A stretch of DNA of 16,878 nucleotides from VRUE01 sp040901495. Its GTDB lineage: Bacteria > Actinomycetota > Thermoleophilia > Solirubrobacterales > 70-9. The stretch is taken from positions 1 to 16,878 of the forward strand of contig JBBDYO010000064.1 in assembly GCA_040901495.1 (NCBI GenBank), in the 5' to 3' direction. Under the pieces are notes generated by a model, which saw nothing but the letters and a program-made list of their open reading frames with translations, ran no database searches and had not been told where the DNA came from. How positions within the stretch are numbered: position 1 is the stretch's first letter; each line of letters opens with the position of its first letter. The position numbers and the translations under genes were made by a program. Positions 7,134 to 14,603 of the stretch are shown here, piece after piece.

Positions 7134-7622
7134 CTAGCGCGCCGCGACCGCCTCGGTCTCCCGGGGTGCGGTTTCGAGCCCCGGGCCGGGGAGCGCTTGG
7201 GCGTCGCGAGCATGCAGGACTTGGCCGCAGCTTTCGCAGATGCCGCGGTCGCTGACCCGGCCGCCGCACTCCTTGTGGACGATCAGCATCGGCGGGCCGT
7301 TGGGAGCGGGGGAGTGGCGGTCTCCCCAGCAGAGCAGGGAGACCAGGGCGGGCCAGAGGTCGAGCCCCTTCTCGGTCAGGAAGTACTCGTAGCGCTCCGG
7401 GTTGGGCTGATAGGCGCGCCGTTCGAGGATGTCCTCCTCCACCAGCCTTTGAAGCCGCGCGGAGAGCACGTTGCGCGCGATCCCGAGCCCCGCCTGCAGT
7501 TCGTCGAAGCGGCGCCTGCGGTTCATCACGTCACGGACGATCAGCAATGACCAGCGCTCACCGACGACTTCCAGCGCCTTGGCGATCGAGCAGACCTGTC
7601 CGGGATAGTCGTAGCGCAACAC
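7134..7622 (-). CDS. HxlR-family winged-helix regulator with C-terminal zinc-ribbon-like tail
   Basis: The protein has about 162 residues. The segment CSIAKALEVVGERWSLLIVRDV, RRFDELQAGLGIARNVLSARLQRLVEEDILERR and YEYFLTEKGLDLWP (residues 11-90) is the typical actinobacterial HxlR winged helix. Cys11 is at the conserved N-terminal cysteine used by relatives that sense electrophiles or aldehydes. Bacillus subtilis HxlR is reported to need Lys13 as well; here residue 13 is Ile. A C-terminal H-x2-C-x9-C-x2-C pattern (His116, Cys119, Cys129, Cys132) looks like a small zinc ribbon. The GTG at 7622 gives the usual LRYDYPGQVCSIA opening. The ATG at 7658 would place the start inside the first operator. 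The gene is divergent from the small-protein/thioesterase operon and precedes aldehyde dehydrogenase. Confidence 0.92.
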   Translation of the reverse strand: MLRYDYPGQVCSIAKALEVVGERWSLLIVRDVMNRRRRFDELQAGLGIARNVLSARLQRLVEEDILERRAYQPNPERYEYFLTEKGLDLWPALVSLLCWGDRHSPAPNGPPMLIVHKECGGRVSDRGICESCGQVLHARDAQALPGPGLETAPRETEAVAAR

Positions 7623-7643
7623 GAACGTGATCTTCGCACATAA

Positions 7644-7660
7644 GGTTGCGTCAAGCAACT
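7644..7660 (+). promoter_or_regulatory. HxlR-type operator 1
   Basis: GGTTGCGTCAAGCAACT contains the inverted repeat GTTGC-N5-GCAAC (7645-7659). It matches operator 2, read on the opposite strand, at 15 of 17 positions. It overlaps the -35 element proposed for the rightward promoter and lies in the hxlR leader, the usual place for an autoregulating repressor. Confidence 0.65.
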
Positions 7661-7674
7661 GACTCGGTTAGGGT
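7646..7674 (+). promoter_or_regulatory. Putative promoter of the small-protein/thioesterase operon
   Basis: TTGCGT (7646-7651) and TAGGGT (7669-7674) are separated by 17 bp and would start transcription near 7681. Operator 1 covers the -35. Operator 2 begins a few bases after the predicted start, so a bound dimer pair would block initiation. The assignment is by pattern only. Confidence 0.4.
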
Positions 7675-7687
7675 GGTCGCAATAGGA

Positions 7688-7704
7688 AGTTGCATCACGC
7701 AACC
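7688..7704 (-). promoter_or_regulatory. HxlR-type operator 2
   Basis: On the minus strand this reads GGTTGCGTGATGCAACT, the same 17-mer as operator 1 with two changes in the spacer. The centres (7652 and 7696) are 44 bp apart, close to four helical turns, so two dimers would sit on nearly the same DNA face. Confidence 0.65.
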
Positions 7705-7734
7705 CAGCCCGACCAGCTGATTGGAGGCGAAGCA

Positions 7735-7896
7735 ATGAGGCTGATTCCGAAATCCATCCATTCCCCCCGAGCCAAGCTCCCCCGGATCTCGATCAGCGAG
7801 GAGGAGATCCTCGCCGACCTGCAGTACCCCGCCAGCCGCCGCTCTGACGGCAAGGTGGAGGTCGCGAGCCCAGCGCGCCGCAGGGCACGTCGATGA
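7735..7896 (+). CDS. Small hypothetical protein (53 aa) coupled to thioesterase
   Basis: The ATG at 7735 follows GGAGG (7723-7727) by 7 nt, a strong ribosome-binding site. The TGA overlaps the ATG of the thioesterase (ATGA). The peptide opens MRLIPKSIHSPRAKLPRISI, has a short acidic helix-like segment SEEEILADLQYP (residues 20-31) and ends in an Arg-rich tail. There is no signal peptide, membrane segment or cysteine. I do not recognise it. It may be a small partner protein, or a leader whose translation sets expression of the thioesterase. The Shine-Dalgarno and overlap support real translation; function unknown. Confidence 0.65.
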   Translation: MRLIPKSIHSPRAKLPRISISEEEILADLQYPASRRSDGKVEVASPARRRARR

Positions 7897-8498
7897 GCGA
7901 AGAGGGCACTGCGCTGGACGGCGTCGCGGCCAAGATCGCGGAGGCCGCCCGCAACGGAGGCACCGCGGTGGAGGCGGCGCAGGCCTTCGCCGAGGTCACC
8001 CCCGAGACCACCCGCAGCCGCACTCTCGTCTGGCAGGACCCGGTGTCGACCGCGGCCGCCGGGGCGACGATGACCGGCATGGAGTACATGGAAGCGATCG
8101 TCGCCGGCAAGCTTCCGCCACCGCCGATCGCGGTCACCCTGCGGATGGGGCCGATCGAGCTGGGGGAGGGCCGCGCGGTCTTTGCCGGCGACCCCGGCGA
8201 GGAGCACTACAACCCGATCGGGGTTGTCCACGGCGGCTACGCCGCGACCCTGCTCGACTCGGCCCTGGGATGCGCGGTCCACACCACGCTTCCGGCCGGC
8301 GTCGGCTACACGTCGCTCGGCCTCGAGGCGAAGTACGTGCGGCCGATCACCCGAGACACCGGGCGCGTGCTCTGTGAGGCGAACGTCCTCTACCGCGGGC
8401 GCAAACAGGCGACCGCCGAGGCCAAGCTGACCGCAGCCGAGAGCGGCAAGCTGCTCGCCCACGGCGTCGCAACCTGCATGATCCTCGGTGAGGCGTAG
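7893..8498 (+). CDS. PaaI-type hotdog-fold acyl-CoA thioesterase
   Basis: The protein has 201 residues. Residues about 75-200 form the hotdog domain. HYNPIGVVHGGYAATLLDSALGCAVHT (105-131) contains the PaaI-family Asn107-Pro108-x-Gly110 and His113-Gly-Gly signature and Asp122 in the central helix, the usual catalytic environment. It continues with the LEAKYVRPI strand. The enzyme would hydrolyse an acyl- or aryl-CoA to free acid and CoA in the cytosol. The first 75 residues are an extension beyond the usual ~140-residue PaaI core, rich in Ala, with no recognised domain. It is translationally coupled to the 53-aa gene and controlled, by position, by the two HxlR-type operators. Release of CoA from stalled intermediates of the nearby acyl-CoA pathways is a plausible role. 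Substrate unknown. Confidence 0.9.
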   Translation: MSEEGTALDGVAAKIAEAARNGGTAVEAAQAFAEVTPETTRSRTLVWQDPVSTAAAGATMTGMEYMEAIVAGKLPPPPIAVTLRMGPIELGEGRAVFAGDPGEEHYNPIGVVHGGYAATLLDSALGCAVHTTLPAGVGYTSLGLEAKYVRPITRDTGRVLCEANVLYRGRKQATAEAKLTAAESGKLLAHGVATCMILGEA

Positions 8499-8503
8499 CT
8501 ACT

Positions 8504-8527
8504 TAGGAGGCTCTAGCGACCCTCCTA
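8504..8527. terminator. Hairpin between convergent thioesterase and membrane-protein genes
   Basis: TAGGAGG (8504-8510) pairs with CCTCCTA (8521-8527) around a 10-nt loop. The right arm includes the stop codon of the membrane-protein gene, as in the hairpin at 2485-2528. Probable bidirectional terminator; no T-tract. Confidence 0.45.
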
Positions 8528-9145
8528 GGCGGTCGGGACCTGGGCGGCGCGAGCTCGCATTGCGAGGAGGACGCTCGCGATCAGCGTCCAAACGCCAAGC
8601 GCAAGGAAGCTGAAGAAGCCGATCGGGGTGATCGCGATCACCCCGATCACGATGGCCGCCCAGCTCAGCCATGCCGGCAGCGCGTCCGTCTTCAGCGTCG
8701 CGATCCCCGTGCCGAGCAGGAATGCTGCAGTGCCGACGGCGACCGGAAAGAACATGTCCATGCTGAGCGCGTTGAGCGTCTGAATGCTGCTCGGGGCGAC
8801 ATCACCGACCACATCGGCGGCGGTGAACCCCAGGCCGGCGAAGATCGTCAAGCCGACCGTGAAAACGATTCCGCCGGCGAGGCTGACTGTTGCCGAAGGT
8901 TTGCCCTCGCCCTGAACGCTACGCAGCAGTGTCGCGATCGCGGCGGTGAAGAGGAGGAAGAAGAAGGCGCCCAGGGCAAGCAGTGCCGCGGAGATCTGCA
9001 GGTCAGTGTCGTGGTCGCTGTAGTAGGAGACAACCTCTTGCAGCGAAGCGTCCGCTTCGGGTGTTTCACCGCCGACGATGAAGGAGGCGATGATCAGCAG
9101 CACCGAGACGACGCCGCTCATAGGTAGGAGTTGCTTCGCGCTCAT
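8525..9145 (-). CDS. Multi-pass membrane protein, function unknown
   Basis: The protein has 206 residues and about six hydrophobic segments: 7-26, 51-74, 86-109, 131-151, 157-175 and 176-197. Between the first two lies an extracytoplasmic-looking acidic loop (ETPEADASLQEVVSYYSDHDTD), followed by 'LQISAALLALGAFFFLLFTAAIATLLR'. This arrangement resembles DUF4386-like and similar actinobacterial integral membrane proteins, but I cannot name the family with certainty. The ATG at 9145 is preceded by GAGGAG on the minus strand, 5-6 nt upstream. The ATG-equivalent at 9190 has no such site. No catalytic motif is visible. The gene lies 95 bp downstream of the aminopeptidase gene on the same strand. 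Confidence 0.8.
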   Translation of the reverse strand: MSAKQLLPMSGVVSVLLIIASFIVGGETPEADASLQEVVSYYSDHDTDLQISAALLALGAFFFLLFTAAIATLLRSVQGEGKPSATVSLAGGIVFTVGLTIFAGLGFTAADVVGDVAPSSIQTLNALSMDMFFPVAVGTAAFLLGTGIATLKTDALPAWLSWAAIVIGVIAITPIGFFSFLALGVWTLIASVLLAMRARAAQVPTA

Positions 9146-9240
9146 TCTCTCTCCTCGCTCTGGTCCGTTTATGGGACTCGCGAGGGTCACCCTACCTCGG
9201 CCAGGTCAGTGAATTCCAGTCGAACGCTGTCGCTGTGCCG

Positions 9241-10677
<1,437 letters not shown>

Positions 10678-10686
10678 CGAGGCGCG

Positions 10687-10692
10687 AGTCTA
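10687..10692 (-). promoter_or_regulatory. Putative -10 box of the aminopeptidase gene
   Basis: TAGACT on the minus strand ends 9 nt before the ATG, the same box and spacing class as at meaB and the mutase gene. No convincing -35 is visible. The adjacent inverted repeat at 10697-10711 would occupy the -35/-10 spacer. Confidence 0.4.
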
Positions 10693-10696
10693 TGAC

Positions 10697-10711
10697 GTTG
10701 CGCACAGCAAC
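10697..10711. promoter_or_regulatory. Third GTTGC-N5-GCAAC inverted repeat
   Basis: GTTGCGCACAGCAAC has the same perfect 5-bp half sites and 5-bp spacer as the two operators beside hxlR. Over 17 positions it matches operator 1 at 13. It lies between the divergent aminopeptidase and thiolase genes and upstream of the proposed aminopeptidase -10. It may extend the HxlR regulon to these genes. A single short repeat could also arise by chance. Confidence 0.45.
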
Positions 10712-10740
10712 TGAGCGGAGCCTCCCGCTATCGTCCCCTT

Positions 10741-10756
10741 TGGGCCAGGCGGCCCA
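10741..10756 (+). other. Small hairpin in the thiolase leader
   Basis: TGGGCC (10741-10746) and GGCCCA (10751-10756) are perfect complements around a 4-nt loop, about 45 nt before the thiolase ATG. It could stabilise the leader or be a protein site. The thiolase ribosome-binding site (AAAGG, 10791-10795) is outside it. Weak support. Confidence 0.25.
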
Positions 10757-10801
10757 CGTTCGAGCCGAGACCCGGCAAAAAACCAAGACGAAAGGCCCGC
10801 A

Positions 10802-11977
10802 ATGCCCAACACAGTCATCCTCGGAACCGCACGGACCCCCTTCGGCAAGATGGGCGGAACCCTCTCCTCACTCGACGCGACCGACCTCGGCGGCCATGTG
10901 ATCGAGGCCGCTCTGGAGCGCTCCGGCGTTTCTCCCGAGCAGGTCCAGCAGGTTGTCTTCGGCCAGGTTCTGCAGGCCGGGCAGGGGCAGATCCCCTCGC
11001 GCCAGGCGCAGATCAAGGGCGGTATCCCCAAGGAGGTGCCTTCGGAGACGATCAACAAGGTCTGCGCCTCGGGCATGCGCTCGGTCGGGATCGCCGACAT
11101 GGCGATTCGCGCCGGTGACACCGAGGTCGCCGTTACCGGCGGCATGGAGTCGATGAGCCAGGCGCCCCATCTGCTCCCCGGCGCCCGTTTCGGCTACCGC
11201 ATGGGCCACGTCGAAACGATCGACTCGATGGTCCACGACGGCCTCACCAACCCCTTCACCGAGAAGCAGATGATCAACGAGGCGAGCGAGGTCTCCAACG
11301 AGCTCGAGATCACCCGCGCCGACATGGACCGCTTCGCCGAGCGCTCGCACCGGCTCGCCGCCGAGGCAACCGACGCCGGTCGCCTGGCCGATGAGATCGT
11401 CGGCGTCACGGTCAGGTCGCGCAAGGGAGAGAGCACGATCGAGGCCGACGAGGCGATTCGCGCCGACACCACGGTCGAGACCCTGGCCGGATTGCGGGCG
11501 ATTGGCGGCGATGACGCCACCCACACCGCCGGCAACGCCCCGGGGGTCAACGACGGCGCCGGCGCGATCGTCGTCGCCTCCGAGGAGTGGGCTGAGAAGG
11601 AAGGGCGCACCCCGCTGGCTCGCGTCCTCTCCTATGGCACCGTCGCCGACGACTTCCCCTACCTGGCGAAAACTCCCGCCAACGCCGCCAAGCAGGCGCT
11701 GGAGAAGATCGGCAAGAGCCCCGAGGACGTCGACCTCTGGGAGATCAACGAGGCCTTCGCCTCGGTCGCCCTCAACTCGATGCGGATGCTCGGCGTCGAT
11801 GAGGACAACGTCAACGTCAACGGCGGCGCGATCGCGCTCGGCCACCCGATCGGTGCCTCTGGGGCGCGGATCGTCGGCTCGCTCGTCCATGAGCTTCAGC
11901 GCAGGGGCGGGGGCGTCGGTGTCGCGGCGATCTGCTCCGGCGGGGGCCAGGGCGACGCGATCGTCATCGAGGTTTGA
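10802..11977 (+). CDS. Acetyl-CoA C-acetyltransferase (thiolase)
   Basis: This 391-residue cytosolic thiolase condenses two acetyl-CoA, or cleaves 3-ketoacyl-CoA, depending on flux. All three catalytic positions are visible: Cys88 in NKVCASGM (acyl-enzyme), His348 in GHPIGASGARI and Cys378 in CSGGGQG (proton transfer). These are nearly the same positions as in Zoogloea PhaA-type biosynthetic thiolases (89/348/378). GGMESMSQAPHLLPGARFGYRMG is the family loop. The ATG follows AAAGG by 6 nt. In context with an acyl-CoA dehydrogenase, ETF and an acyl-CoA mutase, it probably works in the last step of short-chain beta-oxidation or in acetoacetyl-CoA formation. Members of this subfamily are hard to separate by sequence alone. 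Confidence 0.95.
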   Translation: MPNTVILGTARTPFGKMGGTLSSLDATDLGGHVIEAALERSGVSPEQVQQVVFGQVLQAGQGQIPSRQAQIKGGIPKEVPSETINKVCASGMRSVGIADMAIRAGDTEVAVTGGMESMSQAPHLLPGARFGYRMGHVETIDSMVHDGLTNPFTEKQMINEASEVSNELEITRADMDRFAERSHRLAAEATDAGRLADEIVGVTVRSRKGESTIEADEAIRADTTVETLAGLRAIGGDDATHTAGNAPGVNDGAGAIVVASEEWAEKEGRTPLARVLSYGTVADDFPYLAKTPANAAKQALEKIGKSPEDVDLWEINEAFASVALNSMRMLGVDEDNVNVNGGAIALGHPIGASGARIVGSLVHELQRRGGGVGVAAICSGGGQGDAIVIEV

Positions 11978-12041
11978 TTCAGCGCGCGAAAACCGAGCCT
12001 GGCGCGGACGCAGGGAGGTCGGCGCCGGGAGCGCACTAGTT

Positions 12042-12872
12042 GTGCGTGGCCAAGCCGACCGACTGAGGACAAAGCCAGACGACGGTTTGCAGCGCGCTGC
12101 TGCTTTCTTCGACCTGGACAAGACCCTGATGGCGGGGTCTTCCGGAATGCCGTTTGCGCGCGTCGCGACACGACACGGGATCGTCAGTAGGCGCCAGCTC
12201 GCGAGCTGGGGGATCGAGCACCTGCGCTACCGCCTGCGCGGCACCACCGATGAGCGGACCACCGAGGTCCTGAAGCAAGCCCGCGAGTTGATCTCGGGAG
12301 TGCGGGCTCGTGATCTGGAGCGGATGAACCCCGAGGTGATGGCGGCGATCCTGCCGCGCATCTACCCGCAGATGCTGGACGAGGTCTACGCGCACCAGGA
12401 CGCCGGGCGCGCCACCTTCATCGTCAGCGCCGCCGGCAACGGCGTGGTCGAGCCGCTTGCGGAGGTGCTCGGCATGGACGGCGGGATCGGGACCCGCTAC
12501 GAGGTCGATGGCGACGGTGCCTTCACCGGTCGCTTCGACGGCCCCTTCGTCTACGGGCCGGGCAAGGTCGAGGCGATGGAGGCCTTTGCCGCCGAGCACG
12601 GGATCGACCTCGACGACTCCTACGCCTACTCGGACTCGCTTTCGGACCTGCCGATGCTGGAGGCCGTCGGCCACCCGGTCGTGGTCAATCCCGACCCCCC
12701 GCTGGCGGAGATCGCCCGCGAGAAAGGCTGGCAGACGATGCGCTTCGAGCAGCTCGGCCGCCGCCTCGTCGCCGTCGCGGTCACGCTGCTGGCAACCGTC
12801 GCCGGCTTCGGCGCCTCCCGCATGGCCTCCCGCCGCAAAGCCCCGCCCCGCCGCTTCCCCGTGGGGCGCTAG
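12042..12872 (+). CDS. HAD-IB family phosphatase with C-terminal membrane anchor
   Basis: The protein has about 276 residues. Motif I is FFDLDKTLM (nucleophile Asp24, acid/base Asp26), motif II the IVSAAGNG region, motif III the Lys in YGPGKVEAM, and motif IV YSDSLSDLPML. This is the SerB-like HAD-IB class with a helical cap. The last 35 residues contain one hydrophobic helix (LVAVAVTLLATVAGFGAS) followed by a very basic tail, suggesting a tail-anchored enzyme facing the cytosol. Substrate unknown; related actinobacterial proteins are often annotated as phosphoserine-phosphatase-like without proof. The start is uncertain: GTG 12042 has GGGAG 10 nt upstream, and TTG 12087 would give a compact N terminus. 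The open frame extends further left only inside the thiolase gene. It follows thiolase by 64 bp and may share its transcript. Confidence 0.85.
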   Translation: MRGQADRLRTKPDDGLQRAAAFFDLDKTLMAGSSGMPFARVATRHGIVSRRQLASWGIEHLRYRLRGTTDERTTEVLKQARELISGVRARDLERMNPEVMAAILPRIYPQMLDEVYAHQDAGRATFIVSAAGNGVVEPLAEVLGMDGGIGTRYEVDGDGAFTGRFDGPFVYGPGKVEAMEAFAAEHGIDLDDSYAYSDSLSDLPMLEAVGHPVVVNPDPPLAEIAREKGWQTMRFEQLGRRLVAVAVTLLATVAGFGASRMASRRKAPPRRFPVGR

Positions 12873-12890
12873 AAGGACCTCTAGGTCGCG

Positions 12891-12931
12891 CGAGGCGAGT
12901 TATCCGTGTATTTCACGGATAACTCGCCTCG
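12891..12931. terminator. Perfect 18-bp stem hairpin between HAD and mutase genes
   Basis: CGAGGCGAGTTATCCGTG (12891-12908) and its exact complement (12914-12931) flank a 5-nt loop, TATTT. This is the strongest hairpin in the window. It starts 19 nt after the HAD stop and ends 18 nt before the mutase -10 box, so it probably ends the upstream transcript and insulates the mutase promoter. No T-run follows. Confidence 0.55.
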
Positions 12932-12949
12932 GGTCTCCGCCTGGCACGC

Positions 12950-12955
12950 CTAGAC
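12950..12955 (+). promoter_or_regulatory. Putative -10 box of the mutase large-subunit gene
   Basis: TAGACT ends 7 nt before ATG 12963, and no Shine-Dalgarno is present. This predicts a transcript starting at the ATG. No clear -35 is seen, as the upstream DNA is the hairpin arm and a G/C-rich stretch. Confidence 0.5.
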
Positions 12956-12962
12956 TGTGCGC

Positions 12963-14585
12963 ATGGCGACGGAGCCGAAAGCCAAGCCCGAGGCCAAGGA
13001 GCGGGACGCCGAGTTCTCGACGATGTCGGGGCACCCGATCGAGCCCCTCTACACGGCCGAGGACGTTCCGAGCGACCTCGAGGACCGGGTCGGGGAGCCG
13101 GGCCAGTACCCGTTCACCCGCGGCCCTTATGAGTCGATGTACCGGGGGAAGCTCTGGACGATGCGTCAGTTCGCCGGCTTCGGCACGGTCGAGGAGACCA
13201 ACGAGCGCTTCCACTACCTGCTCGACCACGGTCAGACGGGGCTATCTACCGCCTTCGACATGCCGACCCTGATGGGCTACGACTCCGACCATCACCGCAG
13301 CCTCGGCGAGGTCGGCCGCGAGGGGGTCGCCGTCGACAGCCTCGACGACATGGAGCAGCTCTTCGACGGCATCCCACTGGGCGGGGTCACGACTTCGATG
13401 ACGATCAACGCCCCGGCGGCGATCCTGCTCGCCTTCTACGTGCTGGTCGGCGAGGAGCAGGGGGTGCCGCCGGAGAAGCTCGGCGGCACGATCCAGACAG
13501 ACATCCTCAAGGAGTACATCGCCCAGAAAGAGTGGTGCTTCCCGATCGAGCCGGCGATGCGGCTGGTCACCGACATGATCGAGTGGTGCACGGAGCACAT
13601 GCCGCGCTGGCACCCGGTCTCAATCTCGGGCTACCACATCCGCGAGGCCGGCTCGACCGCTCAGCAGGAGCTGGCCTTCACGCTGAAGGACGGCTTCACC
13701 TACGTCGAGCGGGCGCTGGAGCGCGGCCTCGACGTCGACGACTTCGCCCCTCGCCTCTCCTTCTTCTTCAACGCCCACATCGACTTCTTCGAGGAGGTCG
13801 CCAAGTACCGGGCGGCGCGCCGGATCTGGGCGCGGGAGATGCGCGACACCTACGGCGCCAAGCGCGAGGAGTCGATGCGGCTGCGCTTCCACGCCCAGAC
13901 CGCCGGGGTCTCGCTCACCGCTCAGCAGCCGCTCAACAACGTCGTGCGCACCTCGCTCGAGGCGCTGGCCGCGGTGCTCGGGGGGACCCAGTCGCTGCAC
14001 ACCAACTCTTTCGACGAGGCGCTGGCGCTGCCGACCGAGGGCGCGGTCCGGGTGGCGCTGCGCACCCAGCAGATCATCGCCGCGGAGTCCGGGGTCGCGA
14101 ACACCGCCGACCCGCTCGGTGGCTCCTGGTTCGTCGAGAAGCTGACCGACGAGATGGAGGCCGCCGCCTACGACTACTTCGCCCGGATCGACGAGCTGGG
14201 GGGGATGGTCGAGGCGATCCGCCGCAACTTCCCCCAGCGCGAGATCGCCGACGCGGCTTTCACCTACCAGCGAGAGCTCGACGAGCGCAAGCGGATCGTC
14301 GTCGGCGTCAACGACTTCACCCAGGAGGACGAAGAGGAGACGCCGATCCTCCGCATCGACCCGGCGCTGGAACGCAAGCAGACCGACCGTCTGGCGGCGA
14401 CCCGTGCCCGGCGTGACTCCGCCGCGGTCGAGGCGGCCCTGGCCGAGCTGAAACGCGCCGCCGCAACTGAGGAGAATCTGATGCCGCCGATCATCGAGGC
14501 CGCCCGTGCCCGGGCGACCGAGGGCGAGATGATCGCGGCGATGCAGGACGTCTTCGGGACCTACACCGAGTCCCCCGTCTTCTAG
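12963..14585 (+). CDS. B12-dependent acyl-CoA mutase large subunit, isobutyryl-CoA-mutase-like
   Basis: This 540-residue protein is the substrate-binding TIM-barrel half of the methylmalonyl-CoA mutase superfamily, without a B12 domain. It rearranges an acyl-CoA carbon skeleton using adenosylcobalamin. Family motifs include RQFAGFGTVEETN, GLSTAFDMPTLMGYDSD (93-109), GGTIQTDILKEYIAQKE (174-190) and SISGYHIREAG, with Tyr224-His225 matching Tyr243-His244 of Propionibacterium methylmalonyl-CoA mutase. At a constant offset of 19, Phe70 replaces Tyr89 and Gln188 replaces Arg207, the residue that binds the methylmalonyl carboxylate. Phe/Gln is the reported pair in isobutyryl-CoA mutase (2-hydroxyisobutyryl-CoA mutase has Ile/Gln). 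The likely reaction is isobutyryl-CoA to n-butyryl-CoA. Its B12 subunit is at 15782 and its chaperone at 1115. ATG 12963 was chosen for the -10 spacing; GTG 12957 is possible. Confidence 0.9.
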   Translation: MATEPKAKPEAKERDAEFSTMSGHPIEPLYTAEDVPSDLEDRVGEPGQYPFTRGPYESMYRGKLWTMRQFAGFGTVEETNERFHYLLDHGQTGLSTAFDMPTLMGYDSDHHRSLGEVGREGVAVDSLDDMEQLFDGIPLGGVTTSMTINAPAAILLAFYVLVGEEQGVPPEKLGGTIQTDILKEYIAQKEWCFPIEPAMRLVTDMIEWCTEHMPRWHPVSISGYHIREAGSTAQQELAFTLKDGFTYVERALERGLDVDDFAPRLSFFFNAHIDFFEEVAKYRAARRIWAREMRDTYGAKREESMRLRFHAQTAGVSLTAQQPLNNVVRTSLEALAAVLGGTQSLHTNSFDEALALPTEGAVRVALRTQQIIAAESGVANTADPLGGSWFVEKLTDEMEAAAYDYFARIDELGGMVEAIRRNFPQREIADAAFTYQRELDERKRIVVGVNDFTQEDEEETPILRIDPALERKQTDRLAATRARRDSAAVEAALAELKRAAATEENLMPPIIEAARARATEGEMIAAMQDVFGTYTESPVF

Positions 14586-14603
14586 TAGTCGGCCAGTAAC
14601 GAC

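Noticed and set aside
7082..7213. N-terminal extension of the aldehyde dehydrogenase to 7213
   Set aside because: It would overlap hxlR and add a basic disordered stretch; a good Shine-Dalgarno at 7088-7094 marks the ATG at 7081.
9183..9193. AGGGT-C-ACCCT inverted repeat as a regulatory site for the membrane-protein gene
   Set aside because: It is short, no other copy was seen, and no promoter could be placed around it.
11391..12041. Upstream extension of the HAD-phosphatase frame
   Set aside because: It lies within and just after the thiolase gene in another frame and encodes an Arg/Ser/Pro-rich stretch without similarity; the HAD motif begins only near 12100.
13532..14416. 294-codon plus-strand frame inside the mutase large-subunit gene
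   Set aside because: It is a frame-shifted shadow, extremely rich in Arg, Gly and Ala, while the main frame carries all mutase motifs.
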